64,000 nucleotides of DNA, from contig NZ_CP036423.1 of NCBI RefSeq assembly GCF_009910365.1, forward strand, positions 1,922,001-1,986,000. The letters are read 5' to 3'. The notes beneath the pieces are model-generated. The model did no database searches and was not told where the DNA came from. It worked only from the letters and a program-made list of their open reading frames with translations. The DNA is from Aequoribacter fuscus (GTDB lineage: Bacteria; Pseudomonadota; Gammaproteobacteria; Pseudomonadales; Halieaceae). Every line of letters begins with the position of its first letter. Within the stretch, counting starts at the first letter, position 1. This document shows positions 8,574 through 18,400 of this stretch, one piece after another. The position numbers were made by a program, and so were the translations under genes.

Positions 8574-9611
8574 ATGAATATTATCCGCGTCGGTGTTGAT
8601 ATTGCCAAGTCAGTCTTCCACGTGCACGGCGTAGACCGTCACGATCAAACTCAATGGCAAGGCAAATACTCCCGCCACAAGTGGCTTGATGCGATCAGCC
8701 GGAAAGTACCGGCCGGCGCCGAGATTGGCATGGAAGCCTGTGCCTCATCTCACTACTGGGCCCGGGAACTGCAGAAGCGGGGTTATCACGTCAGGTTGAT
8801 TGCCGCACAGTTTGTGAAGCCCTATGTCAAAAGTAACAAAAATGACCGGGTGGACGCGGAGGCGATCTGCGAAGCCATGAGCCGGCCGAACATGCGTTAT
8901 ATCGCCCCCAAGACGGTTGCCCAGCAGGACATTCAGGCAGCGCACCGTATCCGGGAAGAGCTTGTGGGACAGCGTACCGCCAAAGCCAACCAGATCCGGG
9001 GACTGGTGGGAGAGTACGGCATTGTCGCGCCGGTGGGCATCCAGCAGCTCCGCCGGGCCTTACCAACATGGCTGGAAGACGCCGAGAACGGACTTAGCGA
9101 TAGTTTCCGCATTCTGCTGAATGGGCTGGCTGAGGATCTCCAGCACCTGGATGATCGCGTCGCAAAGCTTGACGAGCGGATCGCTGACAGTGTCAAGCAA
9201 GATCCTGTGGCGCAACGTTTGATGACCTTGCGTGGCGTGGGGCCGCTCACAGCAAGTGCCTTGTCGGGCGCCTTGGGCGACGCGAAGGCTTTCCGCAGAG
9301 GACGGGACTTCGCCGCCTCTCTTGGGTTGACGCCCAGACAGCACAGCACCGGGGGTCGGGATCGTCTGCTGGGGATCAGCAAGCGCGGCGACAGTTACCT
9401 GCGCAAGCTGCTCGTTCATGGAGCACGAGCCGTGTTGCGTCATGTTGATGGCAAAGACGACGGACTGAGTCATTGGCTTAAAGGCCTTGCCTCCCGAAAG
9501 CATGTCAATGTGGCAACGGTAGCACTGGCCAAAAAAACAGCCCGAATTGCCTGGGCGCTGGTGCACAACGACACGGACTATGACAACAACCTGGCTGCAG
9601 CCAGCATGTGA
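8574..9611 (+). CDS. IS110-family transposase (DEDD)
   Basis: 345 aa with a strong ribosome site (GATGAGGAG) before the ATG. The N-terminal DEDD/RuvC-like catalytic domain shows GVDIAKSVFHVHG (first Asp), IGMEACASSHYW and KNDRVDAEAICEA. The C-terminal transposase_20 domain shows TLRGVGPLTASALSGALGDA and the conserved ASLGLTPRQHSTGG, including the candidate nucleophilic serine region. Enzymes of this family recombine DNA under the guidance of a small RNA encoded in the element. The frame is full length and appears intact, so the element could be active. Confidence 0.93.
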   Translation: MNIIRVGVDIAKSVFHVHGVDRHDQTQWQGKYSRHKWLDAISRKVPAGAEIGMEACASSHYWARELQKRGYHVRLIAAQFVKPYVKSNKNDRVDAEAICEAMSRPNMRYIAPKTVAQQDIQAAHRIREELVGQRTAKANQIRGLVGEYGIVAPVGIQQLRRALPTWLEDAENGLSDSFRILLNGLAEDLQHLDDRVAKLDERIADSVKQDPVAQRLMTLRGVGPLTASALSGALGDAKAFRRGRDFAASLGLTPRQHSTGGRDRLLGISKRGDSYLRKLLVHGARAVLRHVDGKDDGLSHWLKGLASRKHVNVATVALAKKTARIAWALVHNDTDYDNNLAAASM

Positions 9612-9888
9612 GGTGCCGTCTGAACGTGGCACACAAAGTGAGTTAAACAGAGTTTCCAAGGGAGACATCCAACACCGCGATTGCATGGCATTTTGATTGA
9701 TGGCGAACAGGTCGAACCGACGCCGGGAAAACCCTTTATGAGCGTGGAGCCACGAGCTCGTGTAAGCGATTGGGAACCGGCGTGCGAATAGCCCATCAGG
9801 GTCCGATGCCTATAAAACGGCATCATTGGAGAGACCGGATACACGTAGGCAGTCGTACCTTCTCGTGATCAAAAAAGTGCTTGCAATA
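9612..9888 (+). ncRNA. Candidate guide (bridge/seek) RNA region of the IS110-type element
   Basis: 277 bp between the transposase stop and the right inverted repeat, with no coding frame. In IS1111-type members of the IS110 family the target-guiding RNA is encoded downstream of the transposase in just this position. Exact RNA ends and the guide loops cannot be set by eye. The call rests on position and family knowledge. Confidence 0.45.
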
Positions 9889-9902
9889 GAGGAGGAGTCC
9901 AT
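9889..9902 (-). repeat. Right subterminal inverted repeat of the IS110-type element
   Basis: GAGGAGGAGTCCAT, a perfect inverted copy of 8489-8502. Confidence 0.8.
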
Positions 9903-9928
9903 ACACGGTTTATTAACCGCGGGGTTGC

Positions 9929-10676
9929 CTATGACGTTTCCGCGGAGATTTTTTTCAAAGACCACGGCAGGAAGTCTTCGATATCCTCCACGGTGTCGGC
10001 CTGAGGCAGCCGGGTGAACACCTCACGCAGGTACTGATATGGCTCCAGCCCGTTGGCCTTAGCTGTTTCAACCAGGGAATACAGATTGGCGCTGGCCTTC
10101 ACGCCCTTTACCGAGTCTGAGAAGAGCCAGTTCTTGCGGCCAATCACGAAGGGGCGGATCGCATTCTCCGCCAGGTTGTTATCGATCTCCAGGCGCCCGT
10201 CTTCCAGGTAGCGGATAAGCTTCGGCCACTCGTTGTTCAGGTAGTTCAGCGCCTTGCCGGTCAGGGTGCTCGGCGGCACATTGGGCAGACTGGTGTCCAG
10301 CCACGTGCGCATCTTTTCAAGGATCGGGGCGGCATGCTGCTGGCCGTACAGCTTGCGCTCCTCAGGTAGCATTTCTTTGGTACGGGCCACTTTCTCGATG
10401 CGGTAGAGCTTCTGGATCCACGCCAGACCCTGCTGGGCTTTGCCTACCCGCTTGCTCTTACCCTGGCCTTTCACCGCATCACTGAAGTTCCGGCGCGCAT
10501 GGGCCATGCAGCCGAGTTGCTTCAGCTCACCGGCAGCCACCACACCGTTGTAGCCACTGTAGCCATCGGTTTGCAGATAGCCGGCAAAGCCTTCCAGTAA
10601 GCCCATTGGCACGGTCTGGTTGCGGGTCGGGTCGTAGTCAAACAGCGTCACCGGTTCACCCGGTAGCCCACCTGTT
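9929..10676 (-). pseudogene. IS66-family transposase (TnpC), C-terminal fragment
   Basis: The open frame codes for about the last 245 residues of an IS66 TnpC transposase, roughly half the usual length (about 500 aa). It begins at GLPGEPVTLFDYDPTRNQ and carries GYLQTDGYSGYNG, GCMAHARRNF and LAENAIRPFVIGRKNW, all hallmarks of the family. The homology stops abruptly near 10,676 and the neighbouring tnpA and tnpB genes are absent. The first ATG in frame is at 10,651, but the protein would lack part of the catalytic core. It is a dead remnant next to the IS110 element. Confidence 0.85.
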
Positions 10677-10810
10677 GAATTGCATTGAATCTTGATCCAG
10701 TTTCCAGAGGTATTTGCATATGTGATTGACCCGTCTTTGATCCAAAAACACGAGATCGCCCAATTAGTTGGGGCACTTTCTCCGGGGCAGTATAAAATGC
10801 AAATCGCGGG

Positions 10811-11530
10811 TCAGATTTCACTGCAAATCAACACGGCTGCGGTCTGCTCGATATCCACAGCCCCTGCGCGCGCACGCTGCGCCAGAGAGATCAGGTCGGA
10901 GAAAAATCCGCTGCTGGCCCCCGCCTCACGCCGGTCGCGCCGGCCGCCGATGAATAGCCAGACGCCGAATATGATCAGCGCCACGCTCACCAGCAGACTG
11001 AATAGTGACAACAGTACCACCATGCCCCCTGCGCCAACGAAGATCAGGTGAAACTTGCCGTCGATCCCGTCGGTGCGATAGGCATTGGCAGGATTGCTCG
11101 CGGAATAGAGGATGTCCACCGATTTGCCGATGGTGGGGCGGCCGCTGGAGCGTACCGAGGAAGTGAACTGGTATTCCTCGCCATCCACGGTATAGCCGTA
11201 GCGAGGCGCATACATCGTTTCGCCGTCGCTGTTTCGTCCCTCTTCCACCTCGACAATGGTGCCTCGCGTTTCCACCCCATCGGTCAATTCATCCGGTGCC
11301 ATCAGGTTGCCGGCGCCCAGGAAGATGAGTCCGAAGACAACGCCGAAAATGCCGCCGAACAGCCCGCCCTTCTTGCCCTTGCGGCCATCGGTCACGCCGC
11401 GGATGGTGCCGAACAGCCCCTCGGCGACCAGGACTGCGCCGGCGGTCATCTTTGCCGCTCCCCGGGCCGCAGGATCGTCGGACCAGTTGGTGGACACTGT
11501 GTTCATGAAGTGCTTGATACGCTGAAGCAT
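10811..11530 (-). CDS. DUF3592-type membrane protein
   Basis: 239 aa. After a short basic N-terminus there is a glycine-rich hydrophobic segment (about residues 50-75, GLFGGIFGVVFGLIFLGAG). The DUF3592 core follows (TRGTIVEVEEG, YTVDGEEYQF, PTIGKSVDILYSASNPANAY), then two closely spaced membrane segments (about 165-205). The domain fold is known but not its biochemical role. The last residues (LICSEI) run into sequence of different character at about 10,810, so the natural C-terminus may have been replaced by a rearrangement near the IS66 remnant. It stands alone, read leftward. Confidence 0.7.
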   Translation of the reverse strand: MLQRIKHFMNTVSTNWSDDPAARGAAKMTAGAVLVAEGLFGTIRGVTDGRKGKKGGLFGGIFGVVFGLIFLGAGNLMAPDELTDGVETRGTIVEVEEGRNSDGETMYAPRYGYTVDGEEYQFTSSVRSSGRPTIGKSVDILYSASNPANAYRTDGIDGKFHLIFVGAGGMVVLLSLFSLLVSVALIIFGVWLFIGGRRDRREAGASSGFFSDLISLAQRARAGAVDIEQTAAVLICSEI

Positions 11531-11712
11531 GCCCCCCCTCTTACGCCAGTTACCAATGGATACAGAGTGCCAAGTAAATGACGGTCAGGCAATCACGCTG
11601 CCAGAAATAGCGTCAGACCCCTATCGAGGGGCAGCAGGCAGCGAATCCGGACCTGATTCCCAGTGTCCATTGGTGACTCACCGCAAGCCGTGCTCTGGTC
11701 GGGGGCAGGACG

Positions 11713-12896
11713 CTAGTGCACATTGCCCAGCCATGCCGTCAGCTGATCCGTGACCCGTCGATCGCGCAGCATTGCCAGGTGACTGAGGTCATACAGAATC
11801 CGCGTGTGGTCGGGTTGCAGGGCAAGATCGTACTGCGGGTTGCCGTGCCTTCCCGTTGCGCTCGAGGGATGTACGAAGCCGTCGCCCAGCAATCGGCCAG
11901 CTCGCTCCCCGGATTTTTTTGACAGGGTTGCGGCGATGGCAAAGTGCTTGATTTTCCGCGGCAGCGGCGTGGGGACCCGGTAGTCGGCGTTGTCGCTGTG
12001 TGCGTCGTGATGTTCCCAGTCGTCGTCGCGCAGGTTGCCGTGACGCAGATCGGTAATGCCGTCGCTACGAATTCTGCCAAGCACCGCAAATGGCGCGGTA
12101 TAGGGGCTGTAGGTGAGCAGTTTCTGCAGCCAGAAACCCCCCGTTCCATCACCGCACCATGGTGCGGTGTGCCGATGTACACGGCCTTGTCGACCCGTTC
12201 CAGCCAGCCCTGAGCTTCCTCTTGCGCAACGTGCATGGCACTGCGCGCCACCAGCCCGCCCATGCTGAAACCCACGAAGGTAATGGACTGCACCGGTCCG
12301 GGCCAGCTGGCCACCAATGCGGCGAGTGCCGCGGACAGCTCCTGCCCATTCCAGGAAATATGTTTCCCCGAATTGTAAGTGACATAGACCGGGGTGAAGC
12401 CCTGCTGGCGGGCCAGGGTCTCAATGTGGTTGTGATTCTGCCAGGTCCACTCCCGGTCGTTCATGCTCAGGCCGTGGACGGCAATCAGCAGCCGGCGGCC
12501 CGGTTTGCGGCTGCAGTCGGCCTCCCCGGGCAGGCCGACCCGCAACCGCATTTGCATGGCCAACGGATTGCCGGTACGCGCCAGGTGATCACCGCAGACA
12601 CCATTCAGCGCGGCGATGATCGCCTCGCGGTTGGGGCCCGGCGGTGCCATGGTGTCCAGCTGCGACGAAAACCGTCGCAAGGCGATATCGAGGGCGCTGC
12701 GGGAGACGCCGTTGACCTTGCGGATGGCGCGATGCACAAACCCGGCAATCCCCGGTGCGGAGCCCTCCGGGGCCTTGCCCAGGGGCCATGCCCCGGCGGC
12801 TATGTTGCGGTACATGCCCTCGACGATATGGGTAACACCGTCGACGGCATCAAATACCAGATGGGCGCCGCCGCGCAGGGTCTTGCCTGTTTCCAT
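11713..12896 (-). pseudogene. Alpha/beta-hydrolase (PGAP1/lipase-like), frameshifted
   Basis: The N-terminal part is an alpha/beta hydrolase: LLIAVHGLSMNDREW (oxyanion region) and the nucleophile elbow FVGFSMGGLVARSAMH, then YIGTPHHGAV, as in esterases of the PGAP1/lipase group. After VMERG the frame turns into nonsense composition. A second frame (stop at 11,713) continues the protein with VLGRIRSDGITDLRHGNL and HFAIAATLS. The break falls at a run of six C on the plus strand (12,137-12,142): one extra C there would give ERGGFWLQK and join both frames. This is either a true one-base deletion or a sequencing error. If restored the product is about 394 aa. Confidence 0.75.
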
Positions 12897-13026
12897 GACT
12901 GCTCCTACCGGAGTGCCATCCTTTCAGCATAGCGCATTTGCCGGGGGCGGTGTTGGCGAGAAAAGACTCGGTGCCCAAGTCACTCAATAACCGAATTGAA
13001 GGCGAGTAAGTGCCTTTACGTGCCCG
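12897..13026. other. Short intergenic region before the island junction
   Basis: Nothing recognisable. It is probably the original chromosomal DNA downstream of guaA, ending at the displaced guaA tail. Confidence 0.4.
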
Positions 13027-13044
13027 TCATTCCCACTCAATAAT
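13027..13044 (-). other. Displaced guaA 3' tail (distal attachment site)
   Basis: On the minus strand this reads ATT ATT GAG TGG GAA TGA, i.e. I-I-E-W-E-stop, the universal GuaA C-terminus, with no gene in front of it. The intact guaA at 43,178 ends in the same E-W-E in the same orientation. The shared 13-bp core is 13,029-13,041 (ATTCCCACTCAAT) against 43,180-43,192 (ACTCCCACTCGAT), 11 of 13 identical. This is how integration at the guaA 3' end leaves the far boundary. Confidence 0.75.
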
Positions 13045-13096
13045 AGAGCTGTATTTTTTCCATGTAAAACAGTAGGTTACGCTCATATAAATGAGG

Positions 13097-13119
13097 TTTG
13101 TAACTTCTTTGCAAGTCGC
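13097..13119 (+). repeat. Island-end repeat, left copy (candidate integrase arm site)
   Basis: A 23-bp sequence starting TTTGTAACTTC, 22 of 23 identical to 43,120-43,142 at the other island end, in the same orientation. It lies 55 bp inside the left core. A shorter copy of TTTGTAACT follows at 13,196-13,204. Confidence 0.6.
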
Positions 13120-13195
13120 CGCCATTTTGGCTCCCGAAATGTGTTTGTCTAAATCTATTGGCAATCAAACACCTGCTACATCTGCACTTACAAGC

Positions 13196-13204
13196 TTTGT
13201 AACT
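13196..13204 (+). repeat. Second left TTTGTAACT copy
   Basis: Exact TTTGTAACT. Short on its own, but part of a two-per-end pattern with 13,097, 43,079 and 43,120. Confidence 0.4.
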
Positions 13205-13230
13205 ATGGCTAAACCTCCACTGTCGCATGA

Positions 13231-13464
13231 TGCGACAAATACCATCGCCGCGCAGAAGGCACTCTTCTATTACATCCACTACCCTTTAGCTTGTATCCAC
13301 TAGTGACTATGACGACCCTAGCGTTGAGTGAGTTCAACCCCGAAGGCCATATTAAATTCATCACAGCGATGCAATCACTTCTAGGCTTTATGATGCTGAC
13401 ATGGTCTGCTACGTTTTATTACAAACTTTTTTCGCAAGAAATTCCAAACAAAAAAAGCAATTAA
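13231..13464 (+). pseudogene. C-terminal fragment of an ion-channel protein
   Basis: From about 13,291 the frame reads L-Y-P-L-V-T-M-T-T-L-A-L-S-E-F-N-P, then QSLLGFMMLTWSATF and a short tail to the stop at 13,462. The VTMTTL and SEF stretch followed by a GFMMLTWSA transmembrane helix is the pore-loop/last-helix part of two-TM ion-channel proteins. The first helix is missing. An ATG at 13,309 would give only 51 aa. It is probably the remnant of older island cargo, cut at the left end. Confidence 0.5.
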
Positions 13465-13632
13465 ACTCTTACGAACAACAGCACGATTTCACGGTTTTCC
13501 GACATATATCAATTAAGTTGCGACAAGCTTTAGCGCACTCCTGATAATACTGGGTTCCATTTTTTCTCAAAGCTTCGCACAGATAACACTGTGGTGAAGT
13601 CAATTTTATTCTCAGTCTTTTTTACCAATAAA
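13465..13632. other. Short AT-rich intergenic region
   Basis: No gene and no clear terminator seen. Confidence 0.3.
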
Positions 13633-14103
13633 TTAATGAGACCAATGAATGTGCTTGATTTTCCATTCACCATTTTGTTTTTCTAGCACCATTGTTTCCA
13701 TACCTTCGTAATCGCGCTCTTTACCCTTGTAAGAGCCTGTAGTATGACTACGCGAGGCCGATATCGCAGTATTACCAAGAACTGTCACTTGGTGCTCTAA
13801 TGTTTCGCTCTTCATAGCCGCCAAGTACTTCATATCAGACAACATATGATGATGAGCGTATTCGTCTGCGCTTCTTTCAACACGACCGCCCTCATAAATG
13901 GTGACATCATCAGCTAATTGAGCACGCGCAAGCTCTTTGTTACTTGTTTCTAACGCTTCATGAAAAGCTAATACAACTTTTGCAGCTGGGGTATCCAGCC
14001 CTTTAAGCATTCCTTTATCTTTTTGTTTATCACCATGAGCGTGAACTACAAAGCTAACCGTCATTAATAAAACGAGTAGTATATTTCTTTTTTTCATTTT
14101 CAT
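13633..14103 (-). CDS. Exported NTF2-like protein
   Basis: 156 aa with a signal peptide (ILLVLLMTVSFVVHAHG). The mature part is an NTF2-like/DUF4440 cone fold: AKVVLAFHEALETSNKELARAQLADDV at the start and NGEWKIKHIHWSH at the end. It is rich in histidine, including HAHG, AHHHM and the C-terminal HIHWSH, which suggests metal contact. It is the last gene of the leftward copper operon, 13 bp after copD, so a periplasmic copper-binding or accessory role is likely. No catalytic residue can be assigned. Confidence 0.7.
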   Translation of the reverse strand: MKMKKRNILLVLLMTVSFVVHAHGDKQKDKGMLKGLDTPAAKVVLAFHEALETSNKELARAQLADDVTIYEGGRVERSADEYAHHHMLSDMKYLAAMKSETLEHQVTVLGNTAISASRSHTTGSYKGKERDYEGMETMVLEKQNGEWKIKHIHWSH

Positions 14104-14116
14104 TCTCTTTTCAGGT

Positions 14117-15010
14117 TTAATTTACAGGGCCGACAATACTAGTAAGCACTGCTGTTACAGATAAAATGGCAATAGCTACAAACATTTCAATTGAGATTGA
14201 TTTGGATAATGTTTTTCTGCCATCACTATTTTTGAGCTGCGGGACTAATTTCAATTTATGTGTAGCGGCTATCTTCATTACACAAATCACTAACAACAAT
14301 TTAACTAATATGGTTTGTCCATAATTAGTAAATAGCAGAGCATCTAATCCACCCACCAACTGAATTGCCAATAATAAGCCAGCGATTAAGAGCAGACTTA
14401 CCATGACACTAGCTTGTTTTCCAAACCTTTCCATCAATTGATAAAGCTTTTCGAATTCCAACTTATTGCAGGCTTTTTTAAGAGGGTAAAGGGCACCAAA
14501 CCACCACGCCATTACAATGACATGCACCATTAATAGACCTTTTTCAAAGACCCCCATGACGGAAACGTGTCCAGCCAAAGTAAATGAATAAGAAAGAAAA
14601 AATAGACATATGACAAGCACGGCGTTTAAGACATATTTAGTAAGCTTCCAAACACAAAATTGAGAAGAAATTACTACTATCGCAACCCCAATCAGGCCAA
14701 TCAAGCGCCATAGTGTGGTATCGCCTATTGACGAATCCCACATGATACTAATCATATCTAGGTCTAGCGCTCCTACTATTCCTTCTTCAACCATTGCGCC
14801 AGTGTTAGCAAAGAACCAAATTGCATTTGCTAGAAAAGCTATTAAGGCGGCAATAAGGGTTATCTGACTAAATGATCTTCTTTCTCCATTTTCCAAAGTA
14901 TTACCGCCGTACACATTGCCAAAAAATGTATATCCAGCAATACAGGCAAAGCCAACGTAGAACGCAGTTTTCGTCAGCACTATGACCGTATTCCAGATAT
15001 TAATTTCCAT
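14117..15010 (-). CDS. copD: CopD-family copper resistance membrane protein
   Basis: 297 aa, about eight predicted membrane segments. CopD proteins sit in the inner membrane and work with periplasmic CopC in copper uptake or tolerance. Conserved features include the HVSVMGVFEKGLLMVHVIVMAWWFG region (TM5-6) with its histidines and tryptophans, and the long C-terminal loop GQTILVKLLLV typical of the family. It follows copC by 18 bp in the same operon. The gene is AT-rich like its neighbours, and the length is normal for stand-alone CopD. Confidence 0.85.
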   Translation of the reverse strand: MEINIWNTVIVLTKTAFYVGFACIAGYTFFGNVYGGNTLENGERRSFSQITLIAALIAFLANAIWFFANTGAMVEEGIVGALDLDMISIMWDSSIGDTTLWRLIGLIGVAIVVISSQFCVWKLTKYVLNAVLVICLFFLSYSFTLAGHVSVMGVFEKGLLMVHVIVMAWWFGALYPLKKACNKLEFEKLYQLMERFGKQASVMVSLLLIAGLLLAIQLVGGLDALLFTNYGQTILVKLLLVICVMKIAATHKLKLVPQLKNSDGRKTLSKSISIEMFVAIAILSVTAVLTSIVGPVN

Positions 15011-15028
15011 AGTAATTACTCTACTTAA

Positions 15029-15376
15029 TTAATGAACCATGAAGCCAAAGTTGTCCTTCATCTTGTGACCATCTTTACCTAAGAAAGTGACATCTACGAT
15101 GTAATTGGCTGGAGCCAACTGAGGTAGCTTCCATGAGAATTCACTGCTCGCTTCTTTTGAAGGTTGAAAGCCAAACTTTACTTTTTTTCCCTGCTTATTT
15201 TTTAACGATACTTTGACTAAACGCACTTCTTTACTGAACTTAAGTGTAAGTTCCTCTGGGGATGTCATTAACATTGCATTATCCGAAGGCGAACTTTTTT
15301 CAAGATTTACGTGTGCGAACACAGCGCTACTAATAACAACGCTGATTACCGCTAAGATTTTGATTAATGCTTTCAT
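15029..15376 (-). CDS. copC: CopC-family periplasmic copper-binding protein
   Basis: 115 aa with a signal peptide cleaved after VFA. The mature protein starts H-V-N-L-E-K-S-S-P, where the N-terminal histidine forms the Cu(II) brace in CopC proteins. The cupredoxin-like fold is evident: ELTLKFSKEVRLVKVSL in the middle and the C-terminal FMVH. Its terminal histidine (GFMVH) resembles the His of Cu(II)-binding CopC. The Met-rich Cu(I) loop of longer CopC proteins is absent. It lies between cusA and copD and probably hands copper to CopD. Confidence 0.85.
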   Translation of the reverse strand: MKALIKILAVISVVISSAVFAHVNLEKSSPSDNAMLMTSPEELTLKFSKEVRLVKVSLKNKQGKKVKFGFQPSKEASSEFSWKLPQLAPANYIVDVTFLGKDGHKMKDNFGFMVH

Positions 15377-15414
15377 ATTTACCTCTTTTAAAATTTATGG
15401 TTTAACGACTAAAT

Positions 15415-18400
15415 TTAGCTTTTTGATAACTCTTGATTAAAGAAATTTATTTCTCTCTTTTTAACAATTGAATAAATAGCAGGCAGTACAATGAGAGTTA
15501 GTAACACTGCACTCGTCATCCCACCGACCATAGGTGCTGCGATGCGACTCATGACCTCCGAACCAGTGCCTGTTCCATATAAAATAGGTAATAGACCGAT
15601 GATGATTGTTGCCACGGTCATCATGACAGGGCGTACACGCAAACCAGCGCCATGTAACAAGGCATCTTGATAATCTGCGTCAGAAATCTGTTCTGCTCGC
15701 TCGGTCGCTTTTTCCTTGAGATCTGTAAGAGCTTGATTCAAGTAAACCAGCATGATGACTCCAATCTCTACGGCAACACCTGCTAGCGCAATAAAACCAA
15801 CACCTACAGCGACGGAAAAGTTAAATCCTTCCAAATACATTAGCCATAAGCCACCAATCATTGCCATAGGTAATGTCACGACAATAATGGCTACTTCGCT
15901 AAACGAGCGGAAATTCAAATAGAGCAAGATCAAAATAATGGCTAGCGTTAAGGGCAAAACAAATGTCAATTTTTCTTTTGCTCTTTCCATATATTCATAC
16001 TGCCCAGCCCAAGAGATTGAGTAACCTGTTGGAATTTCTAGATTTTGCTCAAGGTACTCTTTAGCATTCTCTACATATGTCCCGACATCCACGCCTTCGA
16101 TATCAATAAATGACCAGCCATTAATGCGAGCGTCTTCACTTTTTATTCCCGGAGCGCCATTCTCAACACGGATATCTGCTACATCTCCCAATGCGATACG
16201 CTGATCATTCGGAGTAATAACAGGCAATCTAGCGAGTTGCTCAGGCGAATCTCTATAGTCTTGTGGATATCTTAAATTGACAGGGTAACGCTCTTGTCCC
16301 TCCACAGTTTGAGTGACATTCATGCCTCCAATAGCCGTCGATACCACCTGCTGAACATCAGCAATATTTAACCCGAATCGACTCGCCTTTTCACGAGAAA
16401 TATCTATCTTGATATAACGGCCGCCAGCTACACGCTCGGAATAAACCGATGCTGTTCCCTCTACCGCTGGTAACAATTGTTCAATTTGCTGACCTATTTC
16501 TTGAATCTTATCAAGGTCAGGTCCTGCTACCTTTATTCCAACAGGAGTTTTGATACCCGTCGCTAGCATATCTATCCGGGTTTTTATTGGCATCACCCAA
16601 GCATTTGTTAAGCCGGGTAATTTAACCAATTCATCAAATTCAGCTTTTAAACTTTCAGTGGTTACTCCGTCTCGCCACTGCTCTTGTGGTTTCAACTGAA
16701 TGAATGTTTCAATCATCGTTAAAGGGGCAGGGTCAGTGGCGGTTTCAGCACGACCAACTTTGCCAAAGACGGTCTCGACTTCAGGCACTGTGCGAAGTAA
16801 CTTGTCCGTTTGTTGTAATAATTCGCGAGCTTTACCAATGGATATGCCGGGGTAAGTTGTTGGCATATACATCAGGTCACCTTCATCCAATGGCGGGATG
16901 AATTCACTACCAATCTTATTAACAGGCCAAAAACCCACGGCGGTAACCAATAACGCAATTACAATGGTTGATTTAGGGAATTTCATAACCTGTCTTAACA
17001 CAGGCATATACAGAGCGGTCAGTACGCGGTTCAATGGGTTTTTCTTTTCCGATATAATCTTTCCACGAATAAAATATCCCATAAGAACGGGAACCAGAGT
17101 TATTGCCAATCCAGCGGATGCAGCCATCGCATAGGTTTTAGTGTATGCAAGAGGGGCAAACATTCTTCCTTCTTGAGCTTCTAGAATAAAGACTGGTAAG
17201 AATGACACTGTGATAATAAGTAGACTGAAAAACAATGCTGGACCAACTTCACTTGCAGCTTTAGCAACAATTTGCCAACGGTTTTCATCCGTCAATGGCA
17301 CGCCCTTTTTATTAAGAGCTTCCATGTGCTTGTGCATATTTTCAATCATTACAATTGCACCGTCCGTCATGGCTCCTATCGCTATTGCAATCCCACCTAA
17401 TGACATAATATTGGCATTGATACCTTGCATGTACATGATGATAAAAGACACCAAAATTCCTAAAGGCAAGGTAATAACTGCGACAATGGAAGAACGTAGA
17501 TGAAACAAAAATGCCGCACAAATTAGTGCAACCACAATTAGCTCTTCAATCAATTTATCTGATAGATTGCTAACCGCTCGTTCAATTAACTTAGATCTGT
17601 CATAAACAGGAACAACTTCAATACCTTCAGGCAAAGAGGCTTTTAATGATTCAAGTTTTTCTTTTACACCGTCAATTGTTTGCTGTGCGTTTTCTCCAAA
17701 GCGCATTACCACGACGCCCCCAACAACTTCGCCTTCACCATTTAACTCCGCTATCCCTCGGCGCATCTGTGGACCCAATCCAACATCAGCTATATCGCCA
17801 ATACGCAATGGCGTACCCTGCTCATTAACGCCTAACGGTATTTTTTCGATGTCACCAACGGATTGAATATAGCCAGTGGCAGTTACCATGTACTCAGCTT
17901 CGGCCATTTCAACAACAGACGCACCTGTTTCTTGGTTACCTCTTTTCAGCGCCATTTGAACGTGAGTCAATGGTATACCGTAGGCTCGCAACTTATCTGG
18001 ATCAACTTGAACTTGGTATTGTTTAACCATGCCACCAATTGCAGCGACCTCAGAAACTCCCGGAACCGTTTGAAGCTCGTATTTTAAAAACCAGTCTTGG
18101 ATACTTCGCAACTGACTAAGATCATGATTACCAGATTTATCAGTGAGCGCATATATATAAACCCAGCCCACACCTGTTGCATCAGGCCCTAGCTGTGGTT
18201 TTGCTGCATCTGGTAAACTCGAAGCAACTTGACTCAAATACTCCAACACACGACTCCTTGCCCAATAAAGGTCTGTGTCGTCGTCAAATATGATGTAGAC
18301 ATATGAGTCGCCAAAGAACGAATAACCTCGAACCGTTTGTGCTCCCGGTACTGAAAGCATCGCAGTAGTTAAAGGAAAAGTTACTTGATCTTGTACTACC

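Larger units (their letters stand above)
8489..9902 (+). mobile_element. IS110-family element, IS1111 type
   Basis: One transposase gene (8574-9611) is bounded by perfect 14-bp inverted repeats: ATGGACTCCTCCTC at 8489-8502 and its complement at 9889-9902. In IS1111-type members the inverted repeats lie a few bases inside the true ends, so the element probably extends slightly beyond these positions. The transposase leaves 277 bp of non-coding DNA before the right repeat. The right end abuts an IS66 transposase fragment. No target duplication is expected for this family. Confidence 0.8.

Noticed and set aside
9060-9686. Long minus-strand ORF across the IS110 transposase
   Set aside because: Antisense shadow of a GC-rich transposase gene.
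10690-10810. Gene or REP-like element between the IS66 fragment and DUF3592 gene
   Set aside because: No coding frame or repeated unit could be supported. It is probably junction debris.
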